DNA from: Citrus sinensis
Lineage: Eukaryota; Streptophyta; Magnoliopsida; Sapindales; Rutaceae
Reading direction: 5' to 3'
DNA length: 64,000 bases
NCBI RefSeq assembly: GCF_022201045.2
Contig: NC_068558.1
Span: 48,463,501-48,527,500, forward strand
Part shown: piece by piece, positions 1 to 13,083 of the stretch
How positions within the stretch are numbered: position 1 is the first letter of the stretch
Layout of the letters: every line of letters begins with the position of its first letter
The notes under the pieces: generated by a model
What the model saw: only the letters and a program-made list of their open reading frames with translations
Told to the model about the DNA's origin: nothing
Databases searched by the model: none
Translations under genes and position numbers: made by a program

Positions 1-526
1 ACAGATGCAATATGTACTGCAAACACATGCCTGAGATACAGAAATAACAAACAATTCTAGTCATATTTATGGTGGCTAGTTCATCTCCAGCCCTCATCAG
101 TACTCACATGTCCTCTTGAGATCTGGAAATAAAATAAAATAAGCATAATGAAAGAGGTGCATAGTTTACAAGCTTCATCACTGGCATTATCAACATCACC
201 TAAATCATTACAAATATATGTTGGACAGTTGAAAGAGTTTGGTAATCTACACAACTAGATTTCAACAATCATTTACCAGAGCTACAATACAGTGAGCAGA
301 CATGTTAATGATCTTCATTATGGGAGTTTATACACAATTTGCTCAATTATTACGCCACCAAGAGAAAAAGATTGGAGTAGAAGAAACAATAATTGATTAA
401 ACCAGCTCATTATCAACAATCATATGAGATGATTGACATTAGCTAGCTCGCTATCAACAATCATATGAGATGATAACTGATGGCAACTTCTCCTAATTGA
501 CATGTTTGACTTGCCTTGATAAGTAT
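1..526. other. 3' flank / 3' UTR region of ABIL1
   Basis: AT-rich DNA downstream of the ABIL1 stop codon, which is read on the minus strand. No coding frame is supported. The nearest part probably includes the ABIL1 3' UTR. It holds an imperfect 29-bp direct repeat (404-432 and 446-474) sharing the core atcaacaatcatatgagatg, with a spacing of 42 bp. Confidence 0.5.
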
Positions 527-3500
527 TCATGAGACATAACCAGCCTTCAGCTTAGACGTTTTCTGTTTAACAAAGAAAGCTGATAGCACACTTTTGCTGC
601 GAACAGGGGCACGTACAATCTCACGCCTTGGGTTGTCAAATGATCTAAATGGTGCCAAAGTTTTGTTACCCTCCATTGCGTCCTGCAAAAAACAATGTTA
701 TTGTTACTCGTCTAGTTTTTTTTTCCTTCACCTGCCTAGACAGGGATTTAGATATTGGAGAACAAACGCGCAGTACAGAACATGCAGAAGACATCCAAAA
801 TCTCTCATAACTATTGACTTAATTCTCTCAATAGGAAATCTTTAACTTTAAAAACAGCATAATTGATCATAAAATATGCACAAAACTGAATAGTAGATAA
901 GAAAAATTATAGTCTCTCATACATGCACAGGCACACAGCAGATCCCTACATAGAGTTCAGTAGTTAAATTTGCAAGATCATATAAACCCACCGACACCCC
1001 CAAGTCATAATTATTTTCAGACTATCTACAACAAGTTGCAATATAATGATTGTGCAGACACATCTGGAACCAAATCTGCAAGGCTTGTGCAGACACATCT
1101 GGAACCAAATCTGCATGGCTTGTGCAGACACATCTGGAACCAAATCTGCATGGCAATATCTCCAGTATTCAAAATTCTTCTGCTCTTGAAATGTAAAACT
1201 ATTTTGCACCACCAAAAAAGAACAGCATTTTGCTTAGATCATCAAAATTGAAGCAGCAAAGTAGACTTCCTAACTCATGGAATAGTGCATATCGATTGCG
1301 TCTCTTGTTATGGCCAATCAAATATCACCTTCAATCTACTTTGGGATTAAGTTTTGAGCTCAATATTACTGCCCACATTAAGGATCCAACTCAGGAACTT
1401 ATAACCCACTTGAGTTGGAATAACTGTTATAAGCCCCAACCAGTGACAATTTTCACAGGCATAATCCAATTAAAAAGGAAAAAATAGGAACATGAATGAC
1501 AACATTTATCACGACAATAAAAGTTTATACATGACAATAATTCAGACACTTCCATGGAAACATTATGTGGAATATGAGAAACATATACAGAAAGCCTTGA
1601 CCAACCAAATGGAGAACAAAAGATCACCAAACAAACACTAACACACTCAAAAAAGCTCATACAAACATCACGCTAAGCATAACTCCATTTACTCCTGTTT
1701 TGACTAAAGTAAACAATTAGAAGAGTGCTGGACAAGTCAGGGTTCTTGTTGATTTTGACATTACCCTGCGTGCAACACCGAACGATTGCACAAGTGCACT
1801 AGATGCAGGACCTCCACTTGATAATTGAGCAGAGACAGCAGAGGACTTTGTCAGCTTATTCTCTTCATTATCTACAGTAATAAGAGTTCCCAATATCAGA
1901 TATTACTTTTCCTAGTATTATTCACCATCAGCAAAATAGCAAGTGTACTAAATTATGATAGTACAAGGTATCTCTCTTTTATACATACCCAACAGATGGA
2001 AAACTCCAGAAGTTTTGCGGTCTTCAGAGCTGCAAGATAAATAACTATCAAAGACTTGTTTATGCTCTCAAAGCAACTGGGCGCACACCATATACAAATA
2101 GAAAAGCAGTTTTTTTTTTTTTTGTATGCAAGAACAACTTTACACTAACCTTGTCAAAGCCTGCTGAGTCCCCTTCGATGTGGATTTAGTTTCAGAGGCT
2201 AAATGCCAGGAAAGAGTTTTAGAAGCAGGGATACCTAAATGTAAAGAATTTATAGAAGTGATAAGATACATACCCAGCTAAACAAGAAAACCTGTCAGAC
2301 GAAAAAGATGCTAGTAACCCTCACAAAACCCTTATACCTGTAGGTTGAAGACGTGATGAAAAATGATTTTGCCTAGCATCAGTTGGTACACGTGGACTAA
2401 AATGTACCTTCTTGTTCACAGAATCTAGCATGGAGTGTTAAAGCAAAAGAGGAGAAAGATAAGAAAGGTATGAAAAATATAAATTATTTTATGATTTCAC
2501 TTGGCAGTTCTAGAAAAATGCCAAAATAACTAATCATACTTGGTAAAATGTAATGCTTGTGATGTCTTGGGATGAACGCCAATAACTGTTGCTGCCGGAG
2601 ACCTTCTTTATTTGAGTAGGTTTGGCATGTAAGAAGTTTCTAATATCAACAAATCCAATAAGTTCAGGCCGATTTTATTTGTTACTAATCATATAACACC
2701 ATATTCACTCAGGGAAATTTACCTGGTTCATACAAGAAACCCTTAGCTCCATGGTTGAGACATCAGATGTTTGCTGCTCAAGAAGGTCAGTTAACTTGTA
2801 AGCCACAGTGCCAAGGTGATCAACAGCATTGACCAGCGCTCTTACAGCATAGTCTTTTAGGTTATCAAGTACCCTGCATAATATCACAAAAGTTTTCCAA
2901 TGAGAGAATAGAAAGATGCATGCATAAAGAATAAGATACATCAGTGGAAATCATTGCCGAAGCTGACTGTTCAGTTCACAAAACCATGCAGAACTAATGG
3001 AAGAATACAAGCCATGGGAACACTTCTTAAAAGCATGAATGTCTGAAAAAATGGTATAACCCTCATCGCAGCACTCCCATTCCAAGTTACTTCATTAAAT
3101 CTTACATTTTTATATTGCAGTTCATTTTCTATGCTTTGTAATCAAATGATTAACTCAAGGTTTCCACGTAGAAAGAATCAACACAATATCTTGTTAAGGA
3201 CATTGATGTATATAACTCTAATTGTGAAGCTAAAAAAAAAAAAAGGGGTTTGCTCTGTAACAACACAACTAGGTGGATATTTTTCACTCTCATACTAATT
3301 TGACAATAAAACCAAATCATGTGATGATTATTACATCAAGTAGCCTTACATTTGTTTCTGCTCACTGTGAAGATAAGACTTTTCACAATATTCTGCAGCT
3401 GAATACAGTTGAGGTCTTAAGTTCTTGAGCTCCTGTCAGGAAAATGGCATGATCATTAAACTTATATGGAAGCAAATTTTTCCATCCAAATAGTGTGTTC

Positions 3501-4439
3501 ACATTGGTCAAGCTGGAATTATTCAACAGAGTATACTACAAGAGAGTCAAGTCCAAATAAAAAGAGAGGACAGCATCCAATCAAAAGATCCCAAGCATGT
3601 TGAATATATGATCTTTACAGGTTCATTTAATAACAGGCCACTCATAAACAACAGCAAATATCAGTACAAGCCATTTTCTAAGGGCCATGGTATATTTTTT
3701 CATTTTCCTTCATCAGATAGCTTCCCCCGACAATTTTTTTTTAATATCCTAGTTCAAAAAGTCAAATTTAAGAGGCCTCATAAAGTTAATATTTTATTCA
3801 AGGGGTCAGTTAACTTCTCACTAACTTGCTTCTCTGGAAAATTCCACTCAATGCAGAATAAAACACTAACCAAAGTATTTTGATTCATTCAACAGAAATG
3901 ACACTAATTAAGATCAGTTAGGAGAACCATTAACAATGACAGACTTTGTTCATAAAAACCTTCAATATTTTTTATCTATTTATCATGCTAACAAGCAGCC
4001 CGCCTAATGAACAGTGTTATTGTAATATTCGATTTTGCAACCGAGTCAAAGTTGTTATGGCTCCCCACTAACCATTAAATTGTTTTGAAATAAATACAAA
4101 CATCCAAACCTTCAATGCTCTTAAATGAAACAATTTCAACTTTCTCGTCCTAATTAAATAGCTGAGAAATTAAAGATTAAAACAGAAAAAAAGTACAAAA
4201 ACAAAAATATTCAATGTTAAGATTATTAGGGAAAAGAAAATCAATTACACACAAGGTTGAAAATCAAGAAACGCAATGAATGCATAAAAATCAAGCCAAT
4301 GGCAGATCTGGCCAAAATGTACACAAATAAATAGACGAGACTAAACCTGCAAAGCTTTGACGAAGCTTTTGCTACGCTCCATGGAGACCTCATCGAAAGT
4401 CATGGCACGATTACCCAGCCTCGGTAGCTCCACTTCCAT
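527..4439 (-). CDS. ABIL1: ABI-like protein 1 (SCAR/WAVE complex subunit), 9 exons, 300 aa
   Basis: Plant Abl-interactor-like protein, a subunit of the five-part SCAR/WAVE complex that activates ARP2/3 and branched actin assembly at the cell cortex. Minus-strand exons: 4347-4439, 3350-3432, 2723-2873, 2540-2639, 2338-2424, 2150-2234, 1989-2029, 1765-1871, 527-682. All introns are GT-AG and together they encode 300 residues plus stop. The N-terminal half (residues about 1-110) carries the conserved block MTFDEVSMERSKSFVKALQ, then YCEKSYLHSEQKQMVLDNLK and YAVRALVNAVDHLGTVAYKL, the part that packs into the WAVE complex. The middle is serine-rich and variable. The C-terminus SVLSAFFVKQKTxKLKAGYV is typical of ABIL1 rather than ABIL2-4. 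There is no SH3 domain, as is usual in plants. The length matches Arabidopsis ABIL1 (about 298 aa). The first ATG of the conserved block was taken as start. Confidence 0.93.
1051..1155. repeat. 35-bp tandem triplication in ABIL1 intron 8
   Basis: Three consecutive copies of a 35-bp unit start at 1051, 1086 and 1121 (unit begins tgtgcagacacatctggaac). They differ at only one position or so, so the array is young. It lies inside the last intron of ABIL1 (683-1764) and does not touch coding sequence. Short reading frames across it are by-products of the repeat. Confidence 0.9.
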
Positions 4440-4458
4440 CTCTCAGCTCGATCAAACA

Positions 4459-4467
4459 AAACCCTAA
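4459..4467. promoter_or_regulatory. telo-box in ABIL1 leader
   Basis: The motif AAACCCTAA lies 20 bases upstream of the ABIL1 start codon, in the likely 5' UTR or core promoter. Telo-boxes are common near starts of plant housekeeping genes. The match is exact, but its function here is inferred only from position. Confidence 0.35.
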
Positions 4468-6668
4468 AGTTTCAAATCATAAAACTAAAATAATTCACAA
4501 ACGAGATTACTATCATTAACAATTTAGATTTGAGGTTGGGTTTTGGTGAGATAGTTAATCTAATAATAGAGAAAGGAATAAAAGAGGGCTAAGAAAGGAT
4601 GATGAGTGAAGTGAAAGCGATTCCGAGAAGTGGGAATTAATATCTGGAGTTATTAGCAAGGGAAAATGACTTTCTTTAGTAATATAGTCAGCACATGCAT
4701 AATGTACCTTTATTGTGGCGGGTTTTAATGTGGTAGTTGACAGACGGTGGTTTCAGAAACCTCATTTCCTCATTTTAAATGACAAACGGCAATTGTTGTC
4801 GATTTTGAAATATTTTATTCATAATCACCAAATTGCCCTTTCTTTACTAGTCAACTGAAGCGTCAACTGCCAGATCGAATCTATGGCTATCCACGTCGGC
4901 ATCTTGCCAGCTGGCTCTAACGAATAATAATTCTGTATCAGAGATTTCTCTTCTTTGAAGATGTTGATCATTCATCTAATAGAAAGGTCATCCACGATGG
5001 TCATGATTCATGAAATCATATGACAATGGACATGGAGATGGAGTAATCAAAATCACGGGACCTTTAGCCTTTAGCAAGGAAGCGGTGGCGGTGATGGTAC
5101 GTGACAACAACACGCATCAATGATAAAGAAGATCCATGGGTGTTGAGATCCGATCCCTTTTCCTCTTGCGCAATGCTCTCAAGCGGACAACAGAGTAAAA
5201 AAATCTTTCGTCATGATGAGCCGTTCATTGGAGTGGAGTTGGGAAGGGGCACCAAAGAAAGGCGAATACTTTTTTTCATTTTGGAGGCCCATCACGGCCC
5301 ACTGCTGGGGTCGTTCGAAAACTGGATGACAAAATACACAAAAACAAAATTGTACAATGCAAATCTAGACTGGTAGACCGTAGACCGTAGACCTGGTGGT
5401 GACTGGTGATATTTTATCTTCACAATTTAACTCAACGGCCCCTATTATTTAATTAATCCATTTTATTTTTAGGACTACTTTTATGATGTGTTTATTAATT
5501 AAAAAATAAAAATAAAGAAATAAGATTCATTAATTTGTTTATTTCCAAAATAAGGAGGGGAATATGAATAAAATTTGAGTAGGTCTCATAAATTTGGAAA
5601 TGTGGAATAAGAATTTCACTCCAAAGGGGAGGTTAGAATGAGAATAGATAATGAGAATGAAAAGTGAATTAGTACTTGTGGCATTAGTGAAAATTAAAAA
5701 ATATTTTTTATCTCAATTAGTAATAAAACAATTATTACTATTATTATTATCTATTAATAATAATAGAATTAGTAATTATTATTAATAATAACAATAATCA
5801 TAATTATTATAATAAATAATGCTAATAATCAACTAAAGTCAATTTACTATTGCAACTATTTATCCCAATTTCAAGATAAAATAAATTCATTCTGATTTCA
5901 ATTTCTACCGTTGAAGTAAATAATTTATTTTGATTTCCATTCTTAATTTCGATTCCAATCTATTCTAATTCTGACATATTCCAATTATCGATAGATAAAC
6001 ACACTACAAAATTCCCTTCATCAAATAAAAACCAAGAGATTCAAATATCGAATCGTTGCCTCCTAAATGTTCTAATTTAAAATTTCTTCGAACTTTATTT
6101 GAGAGATTGTCCCACACTAAATGTTTACCCTTCATTATTACCGGGCCAAAAAGCCTTGAAGGCTTGATGATTCAATGCTTCTTATCTGAGTTTGCTACTT
6201 ACAGATGAATCTTTTCAAGATCTGGATTATCAAAGCAAACTCATCCTTTATTCTTTTAATAAGACTAATTTTGAAAATATCAGGATTTAATTAAAAAGTG
6301 AGGACTGGTGAGATAAAATGAGGGTTCAAATATCACTACTTCAAATATAATAGCAATGAGTGATGTAACTTGCACTAGACTTCCACTGTACAATATTTAT
6401 TAATTTATACAACTCTCATACAATATTGTTCACGGTTGAAAACTAAACACAACATGCTACACACAGTGCATCTGTGCACGCTTGCTAATTTTATAGCACT
6501 CAGGTCACCCTGTACCTCAAGTCAATTCCAGTTACATATTGCAATCTAAACCGAGTTATCAGACACTAACAAGATGCCAACATCAAACTCAGTAACCTCA
6601 GCCTGGTTCGGTTCAATCATAGCACAAAATATGCCAAAATTTGGCAGGACCTTTTGCGATTCTAGCTT
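4468..6668. other. intergenic: ABIL1 promoter and AT-rich repeat DNA
   Basis: Contains the ABIL1 promoter side (4468 to about 4950). From about 5480 to 6005 there is very AT-rich DNA with (ATT)n-like runs around 5735-5830, flanked by loosely inverted ends (gatgtgtttatt near 5485 and gataaacacactac near 5993). That part is probably an old, non-coding, TIR-type transposon relic. A 91-codon plus-strand frame at 5101-5376 resembles nothing I know and is not called as a gene. Confidence 0.4.
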
Positions 6669-8449
6669 CTAAGTTCTATCCGAGGATGAAATTTCAAAGT
6701 AGGTAGGCTTTGGGGTTGAGGGGCAGCCAATGGATTGGATTAAGTCCTCTACAGCCAGTACACGGAACTTTGGAGGAGGAGAATTCAGAGCAATGTTGTC
6801 AACTCGGTGTTCATAGATCTTTCCATTCCTGTCGAGTTTGTACTCTGAAGTGCCATCAAATCGACCACGACTCTCCCAAGGGACTCGTGGAACACCATGG
6901 ATAGTCCATCGAACCATTATAACATTTTCCAGAGGCTGCCACACACTAATGATGTCAAGCCACAATGCCCTGAAAAATATCCTACCATGGAATCGCAGGG
7001 CCCAAAAAATCGATTTATAGTTTTCAATGCCAACAAAAGTATTGATAGGATCTTTGAATACAATATCATCCCTGAACATAAGAAACAGAATGTTAGCAAA
7101 ATTTTCCAAAAAGAAAGAATGAAATCAGAATCAGGACACAATTCAATGTTTCATGATAATTTCACACACCCATTAAATGGCATCACAGCTGAATGATGTT
7201 CAACATTTCAATACAGCACTTGCTGACACATTTACAGAAAAGCAAGGAACATTAATAGGTAAAATGAAACTAAATGAAACAAGCAAACCTCTGAAAGAAC
7301 ACCATACCCATACACGAAAAAGTTACATGCATGTAATTATCATCAAGGTGATTTGGCACGACCAAAAAAGGCACTGAATTCCTCATCCTTCAGCGCTGCA
7401 TATACAAGTCTCATATACACAGTTGCAAAGAAAAACGTACTCGCAGAAACACAATCAAACTTGATAATCACAAATCAACCATCTAAAATCCCTCTGATGT
7501 TATCCATATGCTCACACTTAATACCATTGACCTATCCCCAGGTATCAGAGATTTCAAAGTCGTAAAAATCCTAGCTAAAGAACCTTAGTTTTGAATATCA
7601 ATATTTGATAAGACAAACAAAACTATATGCAAAAAGCATAACTTGAAACTGATGGCATCATTTTTTCCATTTAACATATAAAAATTTGAAGCTAGCCATC
7701 TTGATCATGAGCGTCAAAATATTAGAATTCCATTAGGATTCAGATTTTTAATTTTTAGAATGAGTGTTTTCTTGGTTTATAGGATTTCCATTATTAGTAT
7801 GTTTTACTTGTAGGTTTAGTATTTCCAGTGATGTCCTGGGCTTTTACATTCAAGTGATCAAGAAAAAAATAAGTCTTTTGACAAATTGGAGGAAGATCCC
7901 TCCAAGAGATCACCTCTTTTCTAATTTCTATCCTTTTTATTTTATTTTATTTATTTATTTTCTTGTAGGTAAAGTCCTATCACAAAATTGAAATCACAAG
8001 CATTCGTTGATTATTCCACTATACATCCAAAACAAATAGACACTAAAGCAATTTGCTACCGCGCTATCATTAAAATTAAAACAGAAAAGAATTTGTTCAT
8101 GGCCATCGCTGATAAACGAAACGAAGTAAAACCTGTAGATGTCGAAACTGAGCTCCTTATAAAAGAGAGCTGGAAACTCTTCTCGTAAAGTCCGAATCGC
8201 GTAGCCCATGTTAACATAATAATTGTGCTTTTCTTCTTCTTCTTTGCTCGGCTTCACCGGAGCCGAAAATTGTCCATACAACCGAACATTTCGACCCACT
8301 TCCGAAATTCCAGATACCCTAACCCTAGCCCTAGAGCCTAATTTCTCGTGATTGCTCAAAACTGAGAGACTCTTTTGACTTGTAGAATGAGGGTTAGGGT
8401 TGAAGAATATTTTGGTCGAGAATTCTGGAGGAGAGACGAGAAAGGCCAT
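6669..8449 (-). CDS. DUF2358 family protein, probably plastid-targeted, 239 aa
   Basis: Two exons on the minus strand, 8133-8449 and 6669-7071, joined across a GT-AG intron in codon 106, give 239 residues plus stop. The conserved part runs from about residue 76 (NYYVNMGYAIRTLREEFPAL) to about 205 and includes DIVFKDPINTFVGIENYKSI and the tryptophan-rich stretch LDIISVWQPLENVIMVRWTI. This is the DUF2358 family, whose fold is thought to be NTF2-like. No catalytic role is known to me. The first 45 residues are rich in Ser, Asn, Arg and Val with few acids, which suits a chloroplast transit peptide (inference). In Arabidopsis I recall the like gene next to ABIL1, which fits the order here. Confidence 0.88.
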
Positions 8450-10085
8450 TAAAAAATATTTATATCAAAATTTAGGGCTCGATTATTGAGATGATATTAG
8501 AGAGAAGTTAAAAGGAGAGGTGCCATTTTCCCGGGAAATTGAATTAGCGCGTTTCTTCGTTCAATTTTTTTTTTTTTTTTTCCTCCAATTTTCTGTTAGG
8601 GTAAAGCGAGAAATTGAGGGATGGAGGGATATCTGTTCGGATAATAGGATTATGCTTTTGGATAATTGGGATTATCAGAAGCTGATTGAAATTAGAAAAT
8701 ATCTTATTGGCCAGTGGTATTTGTCAATGATTGCCTTAGATTGGAAACTGATCCTGTGTGGTCGAGTCTTTGTCTGTTATGGGTAGTAGCCAATTAAAGT
8801 GATGATACTGCCCTTTTAGGCTTCTTTTGTTCTCCTCTAGTAGGAGTGCTAGGACCGACCGTCCCACTCGCTTTTCACACGTGTTTTCTTATTTAGATTG
8901 TTGTGCAGATTTAACTCATCATTTTTATTAATTTAAAAAATTACAAGACCATATTTATCACTTGACCCTTATCTTCAATTTTTTTTTTTCTTAGACATAC
9001 CAACTATCAGTTCACTTCCAGCATATATATATTTTTTTAAAAGATTCTCTTCTACTAAATTGAATTAATAAGTATTGATGTCAAGAATTCAGATTTTCTC
9101 CATTAAAAATTTTATACACAAATGTTAATGTTAAAAAAGAGTGTTAAAAATTTTAGATATGCTCGTTACAATTATCAAAAAAAAAAAAGATTTGCTTACC
9201 ACTTGTTGGGATAAAGAATTTGATGCATTCATTTTTTACTAATCTATTAATCTAGTTTTTGCAACATGCAGGCTTGAATTTGCTTATCAAATGCAAATAA
9301 GGAGCAAAGAAGAGGAATCTCACGAGAGAAAAAATAGAATACAAATAATAGATGTTTTAAACTAAAAAAGTAGGATTGAAATGTGTTAAAAAATAAAAAT
9401 GCTGGAAGTGACTGATGATTCGGTGGGTTTAAGGAAAAGAACTTAAAAGGTAAAGGTGTCTTTAAAGTGATATGATTTTTTAAATTAAAAAAAAAAGAAA
9501 AAAAAAAGTGAGATGAGTTAAATATGTACAATAATCAAAGCAAGAGGAACCCTCATCAAAAAAAAAAAAAAAAAAAACCAACAACAACAAGATGACAGAT
9601 GTCCTATTTAAAAGGAAGCAAGTGTGACAGTCGAATCATATGAGCGGGTGTCGCTAGCACTCCTCTTACTAGTAGCAGTAGGGATGAACTAGAACAAAAT
9701 TTTTCGAAAAAAACCAGGAACAAAAAACTCTTTTTGAATCCACCAAAATTCCTCTCCACGCTCATTTTAACAAATAACTTTATTATTAAAAATTTCAAAT
9801 TTCAAAATTATCTTTCACTGACCACTTTCTCTCTCTACCTTATAATTACATATTCTTTCTCTAGTCTTCGCAAACTAAACATTCAATTTTATTCTCTTTT
9901 GAATTTATTTTTTTCCTTTGTTAATATATCATGATTTATATTTCATACTTACCATATAAAACATTTTTTTCTTTATATTCATTATCTTTTGTATTTGGTA
10001 AAAATCAATTTGTTGATGTTTATTAACTTTTATGACTAATAAAAATATTTTTATGTTCATTTTTAAATAGGGTGTTCTTTCTCTT
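8450..10085. other. intergenic, AT-rich, no gene seen
   Basis: The first 150 bases are the promoter and leader of the DUF2358 gene (read leftward). The rest is AT-rich with several poly-A/T runs (for example 8566-8582 and 9558-9577). Frames at 8520-8786, 9247-9531 and 9604-9934 are low-complexity and look non-coding. Confidence 0.45.
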
Positions 10086-10860
10086 AGGATCCGTTTAGTA
10101 CAGCTTTTCAAGTATAACTTATTTAAGTAGAACTTTTGTTAGTAGAACTTTTGTAAATAGAGTTTTACTAAAAAAAAATTAGTTGTTTAGTTGTTAATAA
10201 AATTTTTATTAAAAATTTATGAAATTACTTTAATAGGTAAATTTTTTAAAGTTATATTATGAAAACAATAAATAAGATTGTTAAATAAGTAAATGATATT
10301 TTATATATTTTGACATTTAAAAAAATCTTTTCAACCTCTACTCCAAAAAACTCAAAATTTATGTTTTTGCTAGTAGAGGTAAAATAGCTTATTTAAGTTT
10401 TAAAAGCTCTATTAGAAAAATAACCAAACAACAACAAAAATTACAATAAGAGCTTATAAGATTAAATAAACACTTATGGTCATTATATAAGTGCCTGTTT
10501 GGTATGGCTTATTTAAGAGCCATACGTGCTTATTTAATCGTATAAGCACTTTTTAAAATTTTTTATGGTGTTTGGTTATTTTTTTAATAGAGTTTTTTTA
10601 GCTTAAATAAGCTAATTTACCTCTACTAGTAAAAGCCCAAAATTTGAGTTTTTAGGAGTAGAGGCTATAGAGCTTTTCTAAAAATATATAATATAAAAAA
10701 TATCACACAGTTTAATAGTTCAAAAGTGCTTTTTTTATTGACAACCAAACACCCAATGATTTTTTGTCCAAAAGCTTTATTGGTATAAGCTCTACTGTTA
10801 TAAGCTCTATTTAATAAGCTGTACCAAACGGAGCCTAAGTCATACCAAATAAGCACTTAG
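10086..10860. mobile_element. two MITE-like copies arranged head-to-head as a 750-bp palindrome
   Basis: The outer ends are inverted repeats: taggatccgtttagtacagc at 10086 and gctgtaccaaacggagccta near 10820-10840. The inner parts also pair. Two hairpin modules beginning or ending with cctctact...tagtagagg occur at about 10336-10380 and, reverse-complemented, at about 10618-10665. A further inverted pair (aagtgcctgtttggtatggc at about 10492 and gtcataccaaataagcactt at about 10840-10859) overlaps the second copy. There is no coding capacity. The GTTTGGTA-type ends suggest a hAT-like or other TIR-type MITE family; I could not settle the family or a clean target duplication. Confidence 0.6.
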
Positions 10861-13049
10861 TTAATGATACTAATTATTTGTAACTAAAAGAATATATCTG
10901 AATAAATTGAAGATAATTTGTGAAATTAAAAAAATAAAAAGAATAGAGTGTTAGTTAAGTAATATTTTTTAAAAAAATTTAGTCACGGGAGTTTTTCATA
11001 GTTGAGAGAGACAATTTCGTACTTAATAACTATTCTAATAGATAAAAAAATGAGTTTACATATATTTAAGTGAAAACTAGCTATTAGGAAAATAAAACTC
11101 AAAATCGACATGAAACCAATTAGCCACTTTTATCTGAACCGACACACCGATTTTTTTTACTAAAAAGCAAGTTGATTAGCCACTTTTAATAACCGACTAA
11201 TAACTTTGGGCTTTTACCATACTTGTAGTTTGACCTAAACTTTTTTACAACTATTAAGCACCTAAAATTTTGAAACATTATCAAATAGGTCCTTTTACAT
11301 ATTTTTAGAAAATAATATTAAGACCATATAAACTTTTTATATATTTTGACACTTTAAAATCTTTCAAGACTTTTCTAAATCAATTCATATATGTAAAAGA
11401 TATTCATTTTGATAAAACATTTATCCTTCATTTTTCTTCAATATTTTGAAAGCACATTTATCAACGAAACACAATATAATAAAAAAGTCAATAATTTTGG
11501 TGAATGCAACACATAAAAAACTTTTGAACTCACATTTGCTAATTATGCACAAATATAGACAAACTAACTTTACATGAATAATTAAAATAAATATATCACC
11601 TAAGCTAGTGTCTTGAGCTTGAGTCTCAACTTGATAAACATGTCCTTGAGTCCTTCGAGCTTGATCTCATATGACTGACATTTGACATTTAAGAATTAAC
11701 AAGATTCAAAAGTGTTTTTTATTATATTGCTTCTTATCATCAAAATCAACGGTTGTAAGATCCTTTAGGTTAACAAAAGTATACCATATACCCTTTACTT
11801 TTTATTTTTTCTTAATATTCAATAAGCCCTTGGCCCAAAAAATTTAAATGAAAAGATGAGCGAATGGGTCATTTACTTGATATTTGATTTTGAAAATGTA
11901 AAATATATATTTATTACAAGAAAATTTATTTAAAAAGGTAACAAAAGAACAAAAAATCTTATTATTAATTTTTATTCACACCAAAACTTATATTTCTTAT
12001 TTTGACTGTTTATTTATTTTTATTTAATTTACAATAAACATAAATAAAAATATATTTCATAAAGGTAATATTTTAAAATTATGATACTATGAGGTTATTG
12101 GGTATTATGAAAATAATACTACAATAAGAGAGTAAGTGATATTTATTAATTTAATAGGGGAAAATTAACAATCTCCTTAAAATAAATTAACCTAAATGCA
12201 ATGGGCCAAAGAGATTTGTAGATGTGAAAAGAAACTAATCCAAATGGAATGGATTAAAGAGATATGTACATGTGAAAAGAATCATTTAAAAGTTTGATAA
12301 ATCTTATTTAGGGGTTGGCATTTTAATTATATTAGTTAATAATAATTATTAATATTCTTAATTATGTAAATCATAATTTTTTATTAATTTTAATTATGTA
12401 GATTAAAAATTAGCAACACATGAAACATTATTATTAATAATATAGTACAAAATTAAAATTTTTTAAGAATAAACTAATTATTATTAATTATTAACATTAA
12501 CTAAATATAATACTATTAAAATTAAATAAATATATAGTAATATTATTTTAAAACAATTCTAACTTAGATTAAATAAATTATCATTTTAATAAATGTAATA
12601 TTATTAAATAATATTATAATAATATTACTCAAATAAATATAATATTATTATTTTTAGGTAATTGTAACATTATTTTATTTTAAAAAATATAATTATATTA
12701 CATTTAATAAAGAAAGGATTAAAAAAAAAGAGCTAGGTGTTGGATTCTCACTTCTCTCCGTAAATAAGTAAACACTTGAGTGAAAAGAATCCACATTTCT
12801 CACTCCCGCTTCAGTAAGTAAATACAACATAAAAATTTTTAGTTTTCCTTAAAATTTTAAAATTTCAAGTATAATCGTTTCATCTATATTTTACTTTTTT
12901 TTTTCTTTTGAATCCATTATTCTTAAACTTTAAGTTTAGTATTTCATGTATTTAATCAATTCATCTATGTTTAGCATTTTTTCTTTGAATCCTTATTCCT
13001 TGCAATTAATTTTCAGAATGCCTAATCTCTGGGCCAAACATTGCATACA

Positions 13050-13083
<34 letters not shown>

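Noticed and set aside
5101-5376. 91-codon plus-strand frame in the ABIL1-DUF2358 spacer
   Set aside because: No recognisable family, ends in low-complexity DNA, and its position next to a repeat block gives no support for a gene.
8280-8410. Telomere-like CCCTAA words near the DUF2358 start
   Set aside because: Only a few scattered units (ccctaaccctagccctag, gggttaggg) inside coding sequence; not an interstitial telomere array.
8520-8786. 88-codon plus-strand frame beside the DUF2358 gene
   Set aside because: Runs through a poly-T tract giving poly-Phe. Lies in the promoter/leader of the opposite-strand gene.
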